From the NCBI GenBank assembly GCA_947624945.1, contig CANQMJ010000016.1:1-26052 (forward strand): a stretch of DNA of 26,052 nucleotides, in the 5' to 3' direction. The position numbers were made by a program, and so were the translations under genes. Positions within the stretch are counted from its first letter, which is position 1. Each line of letters starts with the position of its first letter. Below are positions 6,447 through 13,670 of this stretch, in pieces. The DNA is from an uncultured Clostridia bacterium (GTDB taxonomy: Bacteria > Bacillota > Clostridia > Oscillospirales > CAG-272). The notes beneath the pieces were generated by a model, which worked only from the letters and a program-made list of their open reading frames with translations, ran no database searches and had not been told where the DNA came from.

Positions 6447-7283
6447 ATGAAACGCAGCTTTATGCAGAGGGCGGCGGCAGCGCCGCATATCGTGTGGAGC
6501 GTGCTGTTCATAATCGCCCCGCTCATATTCGTCGTTTACTATTCGTTCACCGACCTCGACGGCGCGTTCACGACTGAGAACATCGGACGTCTTTTCACAT
6601 CGAATTACGTTCTGATATTCGTCAATTCTCTCTGTCTCGCGCTCATATCGACGGTCGTGTGCCTCGTCATCGCGTACCCGCTCGCCTACATCTTCTCGCG
6701 CATGAAGGAGAAGTGGCAGCGCGTGATGGTGCTTCTCATAATGATACCGCTGTGGATGAACTTCCTCATCACGACGTATTCGTGGATGACGATACTCGAG
6801 GACACCGGCATCATCAATTCTCTTTTCAAAGCGATAGGTCTTGACCCCGTACACATGATAAACACGCCGGGCGCCGTTGTCGTAGGCATGGTGTTCTGCT
6901 ATCTGCCGTATATGATACTGCCGATATACACCGTGATGTCCGGCATCGACCCGAAGCTGCTCGAAGCCGCGTCCGACCTCGGATGCAGCGGCTGGCACGT
7001 CATGACGCGCGTCGTCATGCCGATGTCGCTTTCCGGCGTCATATCGGGCATAACGATGGTGTTCGTGCCGTCTATCTCGACGTTCTATATTTCGCAGAAG
7101 CTCGGCGGCGGCACGTTCCAGCTCATAGGCGACACCATTGAGAGCTACTTCGTCGGAACCGCGATCAACTATCACTTCGGTGCTGCGCTCTCGCTCGTAC
7201 TCATGATACTGATACTTCTGTCGATGGCGGTGATGAACCACTATTCGGACTCCGAGGATGAAGGAGGCAGACGCATCAAATGA
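6447..7283 (+). CDS. potB: Spermidine/putrescine ABC transporter permease PotB
   Basis: This 278-residue integral membrane protein has about six hydrophobic helices, the first at residues 12-34. It carries the cytoplasmic coupling loop EAASDLGCSGWHVMTRVVMP, the EAA motif that docks onto the ATPase. The segment ending in VVYYSFTD after the first helix and the overall length are typical of PotB. With PotC it forms the membrane channel for putrescine/spermidine. It starts 2 nt after potA and its stop overlaps the potC ATG (ATGA), so translation is coupled. Confidence 0.93.
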   Translation: MKRSFMQRAAAAPHIVWSVLFIIAPLIFVVYYSFTDLDGAFTTENIGRLFTSNYVLIFVNSLCLALISTVVCLVIAYPLAYIFSRMKEKWQRVMVLLIMIPLWMNFLITTYSWMTILEDTGIINSLFKAIGLDPVHMINTPGAVVVGMVFCYLPYMILPIYTVMSGIDPKLLEAASDLGCSGWHVMTRVVMPMSLSGVISGITMVFVPSISTFYISQKLGGGTFQLIGDTIESYFVGTAINYHFGAALSLVLMILILLSMAVMNHYSDSEDEGGRRIK

Positions 7284-8146
7284 AAACGCTCTCAAGACTC
7301 TACCTCACCCTCGTATTCATTTTCCTCTATTCGCCGATAGCGGTGATGATACTCATCTCGTTCAACTCGGGCGAGTCGACGACGGAGTTCCTCGGCTTTT
7401 CGCTCCGCTGGTACCGCGAGATGTTCCGCGATTCTGCAACACTCGAAGCGCTCAAAAACACGCTCGTTCTGTCCGTCTCGTCTGCGGTCGCATCGACGGT
7501 CATAGGCACGCTTGCCGCCGTCGGAATCGACAGGATGAGGAACCGCTTTCTGCGCCGCGCCGTCATGTCGGTGACGAACATACCGATGATGAACCCCGAC
7601 ATCGTGACAGGCATATCGCTGATGCTCGTGTTCGTGTTCGTCGGCACGCTGCTCGGACTCGAATCGTATCTCTCATTTTGGACGCTTCTGATCGCGCACG
7701 TCACGTTCAATCTGCCGTATGTGATACTGTCCGTGCTGCCGAAGCTGAAGCAGATGGACAAGAATATCCCCGAGGCGGCGCTCGACCTCGGCTGCACGCC
7801 GATACAGTCGTTTTTCAAGGTGGAGCTGCCGTTCATAATGCCCGGCGTCGTGACGGGGCTCATAATGGCATTCACGCTGTCGTTCGACGACTTTGTCATA
7901 AGCAATTTCACGAGCGGCTCGAGCTATGAGACGCTGACGATACACATCTATTCGATGATAAAGAAGAGCGTCAAGCCCGACATATACGCTTTGTCGACGC
8001 TCATCTTCGCGGCGGTGCTGCTGCTCCTCGTAATATCGAATGCGAGCGACAGCTCGGGCGAGCCGAAAAAGAAGAAAAAGGACGGCTCCGACAAGAAGCG
8101 ACGCATGTTCCTCATGCGCGGCAAGGAAGGGGGCGTGGCGAAGTGA
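7280..8146 (+). CDS. potC: Spermidine/putrescine ABC transporter permease PotC
   Basis: This is the second channel subunit, 288 residues. The N-terminus (FLYSPIAVMILISFN) and the EAA loop EAALDLGCTPIQSFFKVELP are characteristic of PotC. About six membrane helices are visible. The C-terminal 30 residues form a strongly basic tail (EPKKKKKDGSDKKRR) that most PotC proteins lack; it would lie in the cytosol and could touch membrane lipids or RNA, but that is speculation. The start overlaps the potB stop and the stop overlaps the GTG of potD (GTGA). Confidence 0.93.
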   Translation: MKTLSRLYLTLVFIFLYSPIAVMILISFNSGESTTEFLGFSLRWYREMFRDSATLEALKNTLVLSVSSAVASTVIGTLAAVGIDRMRNRFLRRAVMSVTNIPMMNPDIVTGISLMLVFVFVGTLLGLESYLSFWTLLIAHVTFNLPYVILSVLPKLKQMDKNIPEAALDLGCTPIQSFFKVELPFIMPGVVTGLIMAFTLSFDDFVISNFTSGSSYETLTIHIYSMIKKSVKPDIYALSTLIFAAVLLLLVISNASDSSGEPKKKKKDGSDKKRRMFLMRGKEGGVAK

Positions 8147-9375
8147 AAAAGCTGTTGCTCACCGTGCTTGTACTGCTTGCCGTTGTCGCGTCTATGATGC
8201 TTTTCTCGTGCGCGGGCGGGGAGACCGAGCACCTCTACGTATATAACTGGGGCGAATACATCTCCGACGGCAGCGAGGACTCGCTGAACGTGACGAAGGA
8301 GTTCGAGTCCTACTACGAGGAGCTGACGGGAAAGCGCATGAAGGTCCACTATACGACGTATCCGTCTAACGAGGACATGTATGCGAAGATCAGCAGCGGC
8401 ACATCGAATTACGACGTGATAATACCGTCCGACTACATGATCGAGCGCATGATAAAGGAGGACCTGTTAGCCCCCGTCAACATCGAGGCCGTATGCGAGA
8501 AGTACGGCGCCGAGTGCTACTACGACTATATAGGCGAGGATTATCGCGGGCTGTTCTACGATCCCGACAACATCTACTCTGTCCCGTACACGTACGGGCG
8601 CGTCGGCGTGATATACAACACGACGATGGTGGACGAGGAGGACCTCGGCGGCTGGGAGCTCATGTGGAACGAGAAGTATGCGGGCAAGATACTGCAGTTC
8701 AACAATTCCCGCGACGGCTTCGCGACGGCGCAGTACATGCTCGGACTCGACGTGAACTCGACCGATCGCGCCGACTGGGAGTCGGCGCAGCGTCGTCTGC
8801 TCGAACAGAAGCCGCTGATACAGAGCTACGTGATGGACGAGATCTACAACAAGATGGAGTCCGGCGAGGCGGCTATTTCGGCGTACTATGCGGGCGACTA
8901 CTTCACGATGCTGGACATCAACGAGGATCTCGGCTTCTACTATCCCGAGCGGACGAACGTGTTCGTCGACGCGATGTGCATACCTAAGGGGAGCCAGAAT
9001 CCCGAGACGGCGGCGCTGTTCATCAATTTCATGCTTTCGCCCGATATAGCGATAGCGAACGCTGAGTATATATATTACGCGTCGCCGAATTCGCTCGTGT
9101 TCGAGGACGAAGGCTACATCGAGGAGATGGGTCCCGAGGCGATGGAGATACTTTATCCCGAGGGGTTCAACTTCGCCGAGGAACTGAACACGTACGCGTA
9201 CCGCAACCTCGACGACAAAACGCTCGACATGATAAACTCCCTTTGGGAGGAAATGAAGATAACGGGCGGCCTGCCGACGTCGGTGTACGTCATAACCGTT
9301 GTTCTCGTCGTTTTGATCGCGTCGATGATCGCGGCTGTCGTCATTGTAAAAAAGCGCCGCGCGCGCTGGTATTGA
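8143..9375 (+). CDS. potD: Spermidine/putrescine-binding lipoprotein PotD with an extra C-terminal membrane helix
   Basis: This is the extracellular substrate-binding subunit of the polyamine importer (410 residues). The N-terminus is a lipoprotein signal with cysteine at about residue 23 (MMLFSC), and the mature start LYVYNWGEYIS is the hallmark of PotD/PotF proteins. Further family segments are YDVIIPSDYMIERM, SVPYTYGRVGVIYN and AISAYYAGDY. The protein is longer than usual: after the binding domain a hydrophobic helix (about 375-402, VYVITVVLVVLIASMIAAVVIV) is followed by the basic end KKRRARWY. It would therefore be anchored at both ends. Start is GTG 8143, overlapping potC, with GGAAGGGGG upstream. 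A strong hairpin follows the stop by 13 nt. Confidence 0.93.
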   Translation: MKKLLLTVLVLLAVVASMMLFSCAGGETEHLYVYNWGEYISDGSEDSLNVTKEFESYYEELTGKRMKVHYTTYPSNEDMYAKISSGTSNYDVIIPSDYMIERMIKEDLLAPVNIEAVCEKYGAECYYDYIGEDYRGLFYDPDNIYSVPYTYGRVGVIYNTTMVDEEDLGGWELMWNEKYAGKILQFNNSRDGFATAQYMLGLDVNSTDRADWESAQRRLLEQKPLIQSYVMDEIYNKMESGEAAISAYYAGDYFTMLDINEDLGFYYPERTNVFVDAMCIPKGSQNPETAALFINFMLSPDIAIANAEYIYYASPNSLVFEDEGYIEEMGPEAMEILYPEGFNFAEELNTYAYRNLDDKTLDMINSLWEEMKITGGLPTSVYVITVVLVVLIASMIAAVVIVKKRRARWY

Positions 9376-9388
9376 TTAAGGTTTTTGT

Positions 9389-9432
9389 GCGAGAGAAGGG
9401 AAACTTTTTGGGAAAAGTTTCCCTTCTCTCGC
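9389..9432 (+). terminator. 20-bp perfect hairpin after potD
   Basis: Bases 9389-9408 are the exact reverse complement of 9413-9432 with a TGGG loop. It lies 14 nt after the potD stop and most likely ends the pot transcript, although the downstream bases are pyrimidine-rich rather than a clean T-run. Confidence 0.65.
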
Positions 9433-9717
9433 GCTCTCATCCTTTCAAAAACTTTTATTTACAGGTTTTTGTTTTTATGAATTTGTCGTCCAAGTAACGG
9501 CAAAGTGCCGTAGGCTTTCCAGCGTACACTACGCGCACTTTGCTCGTGCGATGCTCGACGCTCCCGGCGTTAAACGAAGACACGACGCTTCGACGGCGCA
9601 GTCGCCTCGTCGCGAGGGAGCTGTTATGCCGATATGTTGACGCGGTCTACGCCCTGTTGCCTCTTTTGCCGCCGACTGGATAACATCGACGAACACACGG
9701 GAGCCTTTTTCTGGATT

Positions 9718-9755
9718 GTTAAGGATATCTTTTTCGCGAAAAAGATATCCTTAAC
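9718..9755. terminator. 38-bp perfect palindrome, hairpin-forming
   Basis: Bases 9718-9736 are the exact reverse complement of 9737-9755, giving a 17-bp stem with a self-complementary CGCG at the apex. No T-run follows on either strand. Outside it, GGGAGCC near 9699-9705 and GGCTCC near 9762-9767 could extend the fold. It occupies the same place in repeat copy B as the hairpin at 13-50 does in copy A. Confidence 0.45.
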
Positions 9756-9910
9756 ACGCGTGGCTCCTTCGTGCGAAGGACGAAATAGTCACTTTACGCA
9801 AAAGGTGATATAAGATAGCTGCCGGTCGATACAGACTGCACAATGAACCGCGGTGAGCGGAGAAACACGCTATGGCAACGAGTGAGCGAGTACGCGAAAA
9901 GTGTGGGAGA
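9718..9910. repeat. Intergenic repeat element, copy B
   Basis: This is the second copy of the element at 13-256. The core 9815-9863 matches 103-151, and 9891-9910 matches 237-256. The leading hairpin shares only its apex with copy A; its stem has different bases that still pair perfectly. The tail carries two similar units, each with GGCAACGRGYGAGCG followed by TACGCGAAAA. Confidence 0.6.
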
Positions 9911-9973
9911 TACCGGTTATGGCAACGGGCGAGCGTTTACGCGAAAAAAATCACACAAATTTGTGAATACCTA

Positions 9974-10002
9974 TTGACAAATCGGCGGATATGTGGTATA
10001 AT
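9974..10002 (+). promoter_or_regulatory. Consensus extended -10 promoter of the rnf-like operon
   Basis: TTGACA at 9974-9979, a 17-nt spacer, and TATAAT at 9997-10002 preceded by TGG (extended -10). Transcription would start near 10009, giving a leader of about 55 nt before rnfC. This is as close to the sigma-A consensus as a promoter gets, implying strong expression. Confidence 0.88.
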
Positions 10003-10064
10003 AATATAGCGGTCCTGCGCGGGACGGTAAATGACAAAAACGACGCAAGTTAAGGAGAGCGGAC

Positions 10065-11300
10065 ATGGCGTACGCGATGCACGGCGGGATACAGTATGAA
10101 TATATCGACGCCATGCGCGCGGCGCGCGGTGCGGATGTGACGGATATGGCGCCGTCTGCGTCGCTCGTTTTGACGCTCCCCGAAAATAAACGCGTACTTG
10201 TAAGAGTCGGCGACAGAGTTTTGCGCGGGCAGGTGGTAGCGGAGGCTGACGGAATACTTCTGCATACGCCCGAGGCGGGTTTTGTGTCGGAGACGTCGGA
10301 CGCTGTCCGCATCGAGTGCGACGGCACGGACGAGACGGCGGCGACGGTCGTTAAAACAAATAAGCGCCTGCAGGACTGTACTCGCGAGGAGATAATAGAA
10401 AAGCTGCGCATTTGCGGAGTTGCGGACAGCGACGGGTCGTCGATGGCGGACAGACTGGAGAGCGCTGACGGCGCGTCAGTTCTTATCGCGGAATGTATCG
10501 ACGACATCGCCGCCGCGTCGTCGCCGGCGTCGATAGTCAACGGCATGAAGATATTGATGTTCGCGCTCGGCGTGAGGCAGGGCGTCATCGTTTGCGGCGA
10601 CGACATCATTGACGCGGCGAAAAAGCTGTCGGATATTTGTGCGAAGTCGAAGCTCATAAAGGTCGCAACGGTGCGCGCGAAGTATCCGCAGGCGGACAAA
10701 AAGCGCCTTGCGTATGCGGTCACGGGACGGCGCGCGGCGAATGAATTCGTCGTGTCGGCGCAGACGTGCGCCGCCGTCTACGATGCGTTCGTGACGGGGA
10801 TGCCGCAGACGAGGCGCATCGTCTCGGTCACTAAGGGAAAGATATCGAAGAATATACGCGCCGCGATAGGAACGAGCTTTGCGGAGTTGTTGAAGTTCGC
10901 GGGAATAGAGGTCGGCGGCGGCGGCGATATAGTCGAGGGCGGGCTTTTATGCGGGCATAGCGTTTCGCCCGGTGACTCGGTCGGTAAAACGACGCGGTCG
11001 CTCGCGGTGCTTGCGTCCGACAACGTATACGTTCGGCGCGGCGCCGACGTATGCATACGTTGCGGGCGGTGCGTGTCCGCGTGCCCGGAAAAGCTGTTGC
11101 CGAATTATATAGTTTCATATATCCGCGACGGAAAAGAGCATGCGGCGCTCTCGCGCGGCGCGCTCGACTGCGACGGCTGCGGAGTCTGCTCGTACGTTTG
11201 TCCGGGCGGCGTGCCGATCGCGGACATTATAACGGGATTTGCTAAAAACCACGCTCGGGAGGCGGGATCGGAGGCGCAGAATGAACGCGATAAAAGCTGA
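10065..11300 (+). CDS. rnfC: Divergent RnfC-like subunit with two [4Fe-4S] motifs
   Basis: RnfC is the peripheral NADH-side subunit of Rnf ion pumps. This 411-residue homologue keeps the N-terminal HGGI, the barrel-sandwich segment VLVRVGDRVLRGQVVAEADG, the KYPQADKKRL segment, an SLBB-like region, and two ferredoxin motifs CIRCGRCVSACP (C330, C333, C336, C340) and CDGCGVCSYVCP (C369, C372, C375, C379). The flavin/NADH segment is degenerate: where canonical RnfC has a GxGGAxFPT loop this one reads ICGVADSDGSSMADR (116-130), and the later ECEPY motif is ECIDD. NADH oxidation is therefore doubtful. Start ATG 10065 has a clear AAGGAGAG site at 10052-10059. The gene overlaps rnfD by 20 nt. Confidence 0.85.
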   Translation: MAYAMHGGIQYEYIDAMRAARGADVTDMAPSASLVLTLPENKRVLVRVGDRVLRGQVVAEADGILLHTPEAGFVSETSDAVRIECDGTDETAATVVKTNKRLQDCTREEIIEKLRICGVADSDGSSMADRLESADGASVLIAECIDDIAAASSPASIVNGMKILMFALGVRQGVIVCGDDIIDAAKKLSDICAKSKLIKVATVRAKYPQADKKRLAYAVTGRRAANEFVVSAQTCAAVYDAFVTGMPQTRRIVSVTKGKISKNIRAAIGTSFAELLKFAGIEVGGGGDIVEGGLLCGHSVSPGDSVGKTTRSLAVLASDNVYVRRGADVCIRCGRCVSACPEKLLPNYIVSYIRDGKEHAALSRGALDCDGCGVCSYVCPGGVPIADIITGFAKNHAREAGSEAQNERDKS

Positions 11301-12192
11301 CGGCGCGCCGTTTATAAAGAGTCCCGAGACCGTGCGCGCGATGATGGCGGACGTAGTAACGGCGATGATACCCGCCGCCGTTTGGGCGGTATGGCGATTC
11401 GGGGCAAAGGCGCTTTTGCTCATGGCGCTGTCGGTTTCGACGTCTGTTTTGTGCGAGGGAGTATTTGAATTTATTGCGAAAAAGCGTGTGACGGTCGGCG
11501 ATCTGTCGGCTGTCGTGACGGGACTGCTCATCGCGTTCGGACTGCCGGTCGAGGCTCCGTGGTACGTGCCGGTATTCGCGTCCGTGTTTGCGATAATCAT
11601 TGTGAAATGCGCGTTCGGCGGGCTCGGCGCGAACGTGTTCAATCCGGCGCTCGCGGGCGTCGTGTTCGTGCGGCTCTGCTTTCGGTCGAGGCTGCCGTAT
11701 TCGTCGGCGCTGACGGCGCTGGCGGTCGGCAAGCTGCCGGAGTATTCGGTTTACGATGCTGCTGTCGGTATGACGGACGGCGCGATCGGCGAGGTGTCGG
11801 CGATGCTTTTGACCGTCGGCGGGCTCTATCTTATCGTGCGGAGCGTCATCGACTGGCGCGTGCCGGTGCTTTTCGTCGGCACGGTCGCGGCGCTGTCGGT
11901 GCTGTTCCCGCAGAATGCGGCGTACATACTGTACGAGCTGTTTTCGGGGTCGCTGTTCCTCGGCGCCGTATTTATGGCGACGGATCCGACGACGACGCCT
12001 GTGACCGGCGTCGGAAGATGCGTTTTCGCGGTCGGCGCGGGCGCGCTCACGTATGTGATGAGGCGGTTCGGCGGCGATCTTGACGGCGTCGCGTATGCGA
12101 TTTTGGCGATGAATATGCTGTCGGGCACGATAGACAGGATAGCGGCTCCGCGCTCTATGCGGTCCGGGACGGGTACGGAGGCGGCAAAGTGA
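11281..12192 (+). CDS. rnfD: RnfD-like membrane subunit
   Basis: RnfD is the large multi-helix subunit of the Rnf complex (NqrB/RnfD family). The 304-residue protein keeps family landmarks: FIKSPETVRAMMADVVTAMIPA at the N-terminus (sPHi..s..siM.dVliALiPA in the family), FGGLGANVFNPALAG, GAIGEVSAM, and LGAVFMATDPTTTPVT. About eight to nine helices are evident. The segment that carries the covalently flavinylated threonine in canonical RnfD (a GATPL-like motif) is shortened to SSALTALAV (141-149); T145 might be the counterpart, but I cannot settle this. ATG 11281 is chosen over an earlier in-frame start because the family N-terminus begins here, with GGAGGCG just upstream. The stop overlaps the GTG of the next gene. 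Confidence 0.88.
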   Translation: MNAIKADGAPFIKSPETVRAMMADVVTAMIPAAVWAVWRFGAKALLLMALSVSTSVLCEGVFEFIAKKRVTVGDLSAVVTGLLIAFGLPVEAPWYVPVFASVFAIIIVKCAFGGLGANVFNPALAGVVFVRLCFRSRLPYSSALTALAVGKLPEYSVYDAAVGMTDGAIGEVSAMLLTVGGLYLIVRSVIDWRVPVLFVGTVAALSVLFPQNAAYILYELFSGSLFLGAVFMATDPTTTPVTGVGRCVFAVGAGALTYVMRRFGGDLDGVAYAILAMNMLSGTIDRIAAPRSMRSGTGTEAAK

Positions 12193-12935
12193 AGCTGCCG
12201 GAGATGAAAATAGCAGTTTCAAAGGAAACGGTGATAAAGTATGCGGCGACGGCGGCCTTCGTCGCGATGATGGCGGCGGCTGCCGTGACGTGCGCGCATT
12301 TTGCTGCGGACGGGGACGCGTACAGGGAGACGGACGCGGCTGCGGATATAGGTTATGTAGATATAGTTGAGAATGACGATGCGGTCCCGCCGCATGGTGT
12401 CGGGAATGACGGCGGCAGGGAAACAAACGGTGCCGTGAGTGCGGGCGCGCATGATGATGAAGTCGGGACTGTCGTCGGCGAGACTGGCGCGGATAATGCG
12501 GGCGATGAAGGCACCGAAAGCGGCGCGGACGGAGTTGATGAAGCCGACGAAGGGACGGAGACTCATGTGCAGGCGCTGCCGCCGATGGAGATAGTGACGG
12601 CGGAGACGAAAAAGGAGACGGAGCCGCCGGCCGAAACGGAGCCGCCGATCGAAACGGAACCGCCGATTGAGACAGAGGCACCGGTCGAAACGGAACCGCC
12701 CGTTGTGACGGAGGCACTGGTCGAGACGGAAGCGCCGGTTGTGACGGAGCCGCCGGTCGTGACGGAAACGACGGCGGCGGAGACGACGGCAGTTGAAACG
12801 ACTGTGGCGGAGACGACGGCAGTCGAAACGACTGCGACCGAAACGACTGCGTTCGAAACGACTGCGACCGAAACGACTGCGTTCGAAACGACTGCGGACG
12901 GTGAAACAGCTTCGACAGAAGGGACAGAAGGTTAA
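12189..12935 (+). CDS. One-helix protein with Thr/Glu/Pro repeat stalk in the RnfG position
   Basis: This 248-residue protein sits between rnfD and rnfE, exactly where rnfG lies in clostridial rnf operons. It starts like RnfG with a short cytosolic segment and one membrane helix (about residues 15-40, VIKYAATAAFVAMMAAAAV). After that there is no FMN-binding domain and no SGAT flavinylation motif. Instead it has an acidic Gly/Asp/Glu region (41-130), then tandem ETEPP(I/V) and ETTA(V/T/F) repeats to the end. Such sequence is expected to be extended, outside the membrane, and perhaps glycosylated. GTG 12189 overlaps the rnfD stop, and the rnfE ATG follows the stop directly, so it is firmly in the operon. 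It may be a remnant or replacement of RnfG; function unknown. Confidence 0.75.
   Translation: MKLPEMKIAVSKETVIKYAATAAFVAMMAAAAVTCAHFAADGDAYRETDAAADIGYVDIVENDDAVPPHGVGNDGGRETNGAVSAGAHDDEVGTVVGETGADNAGDEGTESGADGVDEADEGTETHVQALPPMEIVTAETKKETEPPAETEPPIETEPPIETEAPVETEPPVVTEALVETEAPVVTEPPVVTETTAAETTAVETTVAETTAVETTATETTAFETTATETTAFETTADGETASTEGTEG
12614..12900 (+). repeat. In-frame tandem repeats encoding ETEPP/ETTA units
   Basis: The DNA encoding the stalk consists of 15-nt-based units. The clearest is a perfect 30-nt tandem at 12831-12860 and 12861-12890; an earlier degenerate pair lies near 12776-12830. The frame is kept throughout. Repeat number may vary between strains through slippage. Confidence 0.8.
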
Positions 12936-13670
12936 ATGACACGCGAGCGATATGCCGGTATTTTGAATACGGTCAGGCACAATATCCTCGACGCGTCGCC
13001 GCTTTTCACAGCGGCGATAGGCGCCGCCGGCGCTGTCGTGTTCACGCGAAGCGTCGCGGATGCGGCGGCTGCCGCCGTCATCGCCGTGCTCGTCATGACG
13101 TCCGCGAGCGTTATGTCGTCGGTGGCGCGGATGTGGGGAGTCGGCAAAAATGCGTGCTTTCTCGTGTTTTTTACGACTGCCGCAGCTGTCGTCGCAGCAT
13201 GCGGGCTTTTCACGGCGCGTGTTTTGCCGCTCGAATGGAACAGGATCGGCGCGTGCTGTCCGCTGTTCACGGCGGGAAGTCTCGCCGCCCACGTATCGAG
13301 AATGAGAAATGACACGCTTGCCGCTGACGCGGCTGCCGCCGCGTCGTATTCGGCGGGGTACGGGATAAGCCTTATCGTGATAGCTCTGTTGCGCGCCGCG
13401 TTCGGGAGCGATTATGCAGAGTCGCCGTCGTGCGCGCTGATTTTGGCGGGTGTTATCGCGGCGGTGTACGGGGTATGTGTGCGGAGGTTGAACGAGTACA
13501 TAAATGCGCTGGCGGAAAAGCGCGCGGCGGTGAGTGAAGAGAGTGCGGAGAGTGAAGATATTGAAAATGCAGATAATAGTGAAAATGCAGATGCGGTCGA
13601 TGCAGTTGAAATAGAGGCTGCAGAGAACACAGCGGGCGCGGGTGACGGTGGTGGAAATGGGAACGACTGA
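12936..13670 (+). CDS. rnfE: Divergent RnfE-like membrane subunit lacking cluster cysteines
   Basis: RnfE and RnfA are paired inverted membrane subunits that hold an intramembrane [2Fe-2S] cluster in canonical Rnf. This 244-residue homologue shows the six-helix pattern and the opening LNTVRHNILDASPLF (family L..gi...NPvf). The first ligand motif LGLCP is IGAAG (28-32, Cys to Ala31). The second, PLIVVNC, is PLFTAGS (109-115, Cys to Ser115), although C107 and C108 lie nearby. The last 45 residues are an acidic Glu/Asp/Ala/Asn tail not seen in the family as I know it. ATG 12936 abuts the previous stop; the 3' end overlaps rnfA. Family assignment rests on order and pattern more than on identity. 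Confidence 0.75.
   Translation: MTRERYAGILNTVRHNILDASPLFTAAIGAAGAVVFTRSVADAAAAAVIAVLVMTSASVMSSVARMWGVGKNACFLVFFTTAAAVVAACGLFTARVLPLEWNRIGACCPLFTAGSLAAHVSRMRNDTLAADAAAAASYSAGYGISLIVIALLRAAFGSDYAESPSCALILAGVIAAVYGVCVRRLNEYINALAEKRAAVSEESAESEDIENADNSENADAVDAVEIEAAENTAGAGDGGGNGND

Larger units (their letters stand above)
9376..10064. other. Noncoding region between the pot and rnf-like operons
   Basis: This 689-nt stretch holds the hairpin downstream of potD (9389-9432), about 285 nt (9433-9717) where I recognise nothing, a 38-bp perfect palindrome (9718-9755), intergenic repeat copy B (9718-9910) and the rnf-like promoter (9974-10002). No gene is supported. The 9433-9717 part includes short inverted repeats and could be a decayed sequence. 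Confidence 0.7.

Noticed and set aside
12831..12890. CRISPR-like direct repeats
   Set aside because: The 30-nt repeats are contiguous, without spacers, in frame, and encode the ETTA stalk.
11242..12942. 566-residue minus-strand open frame with Ser/Gln/Phe/Arg repeats
   Set aside because: It is the antisense of rnfD and the stalk gene; its repeats are the reverse reading of the Thr/Glu/Pro repeats, and it has no start context.
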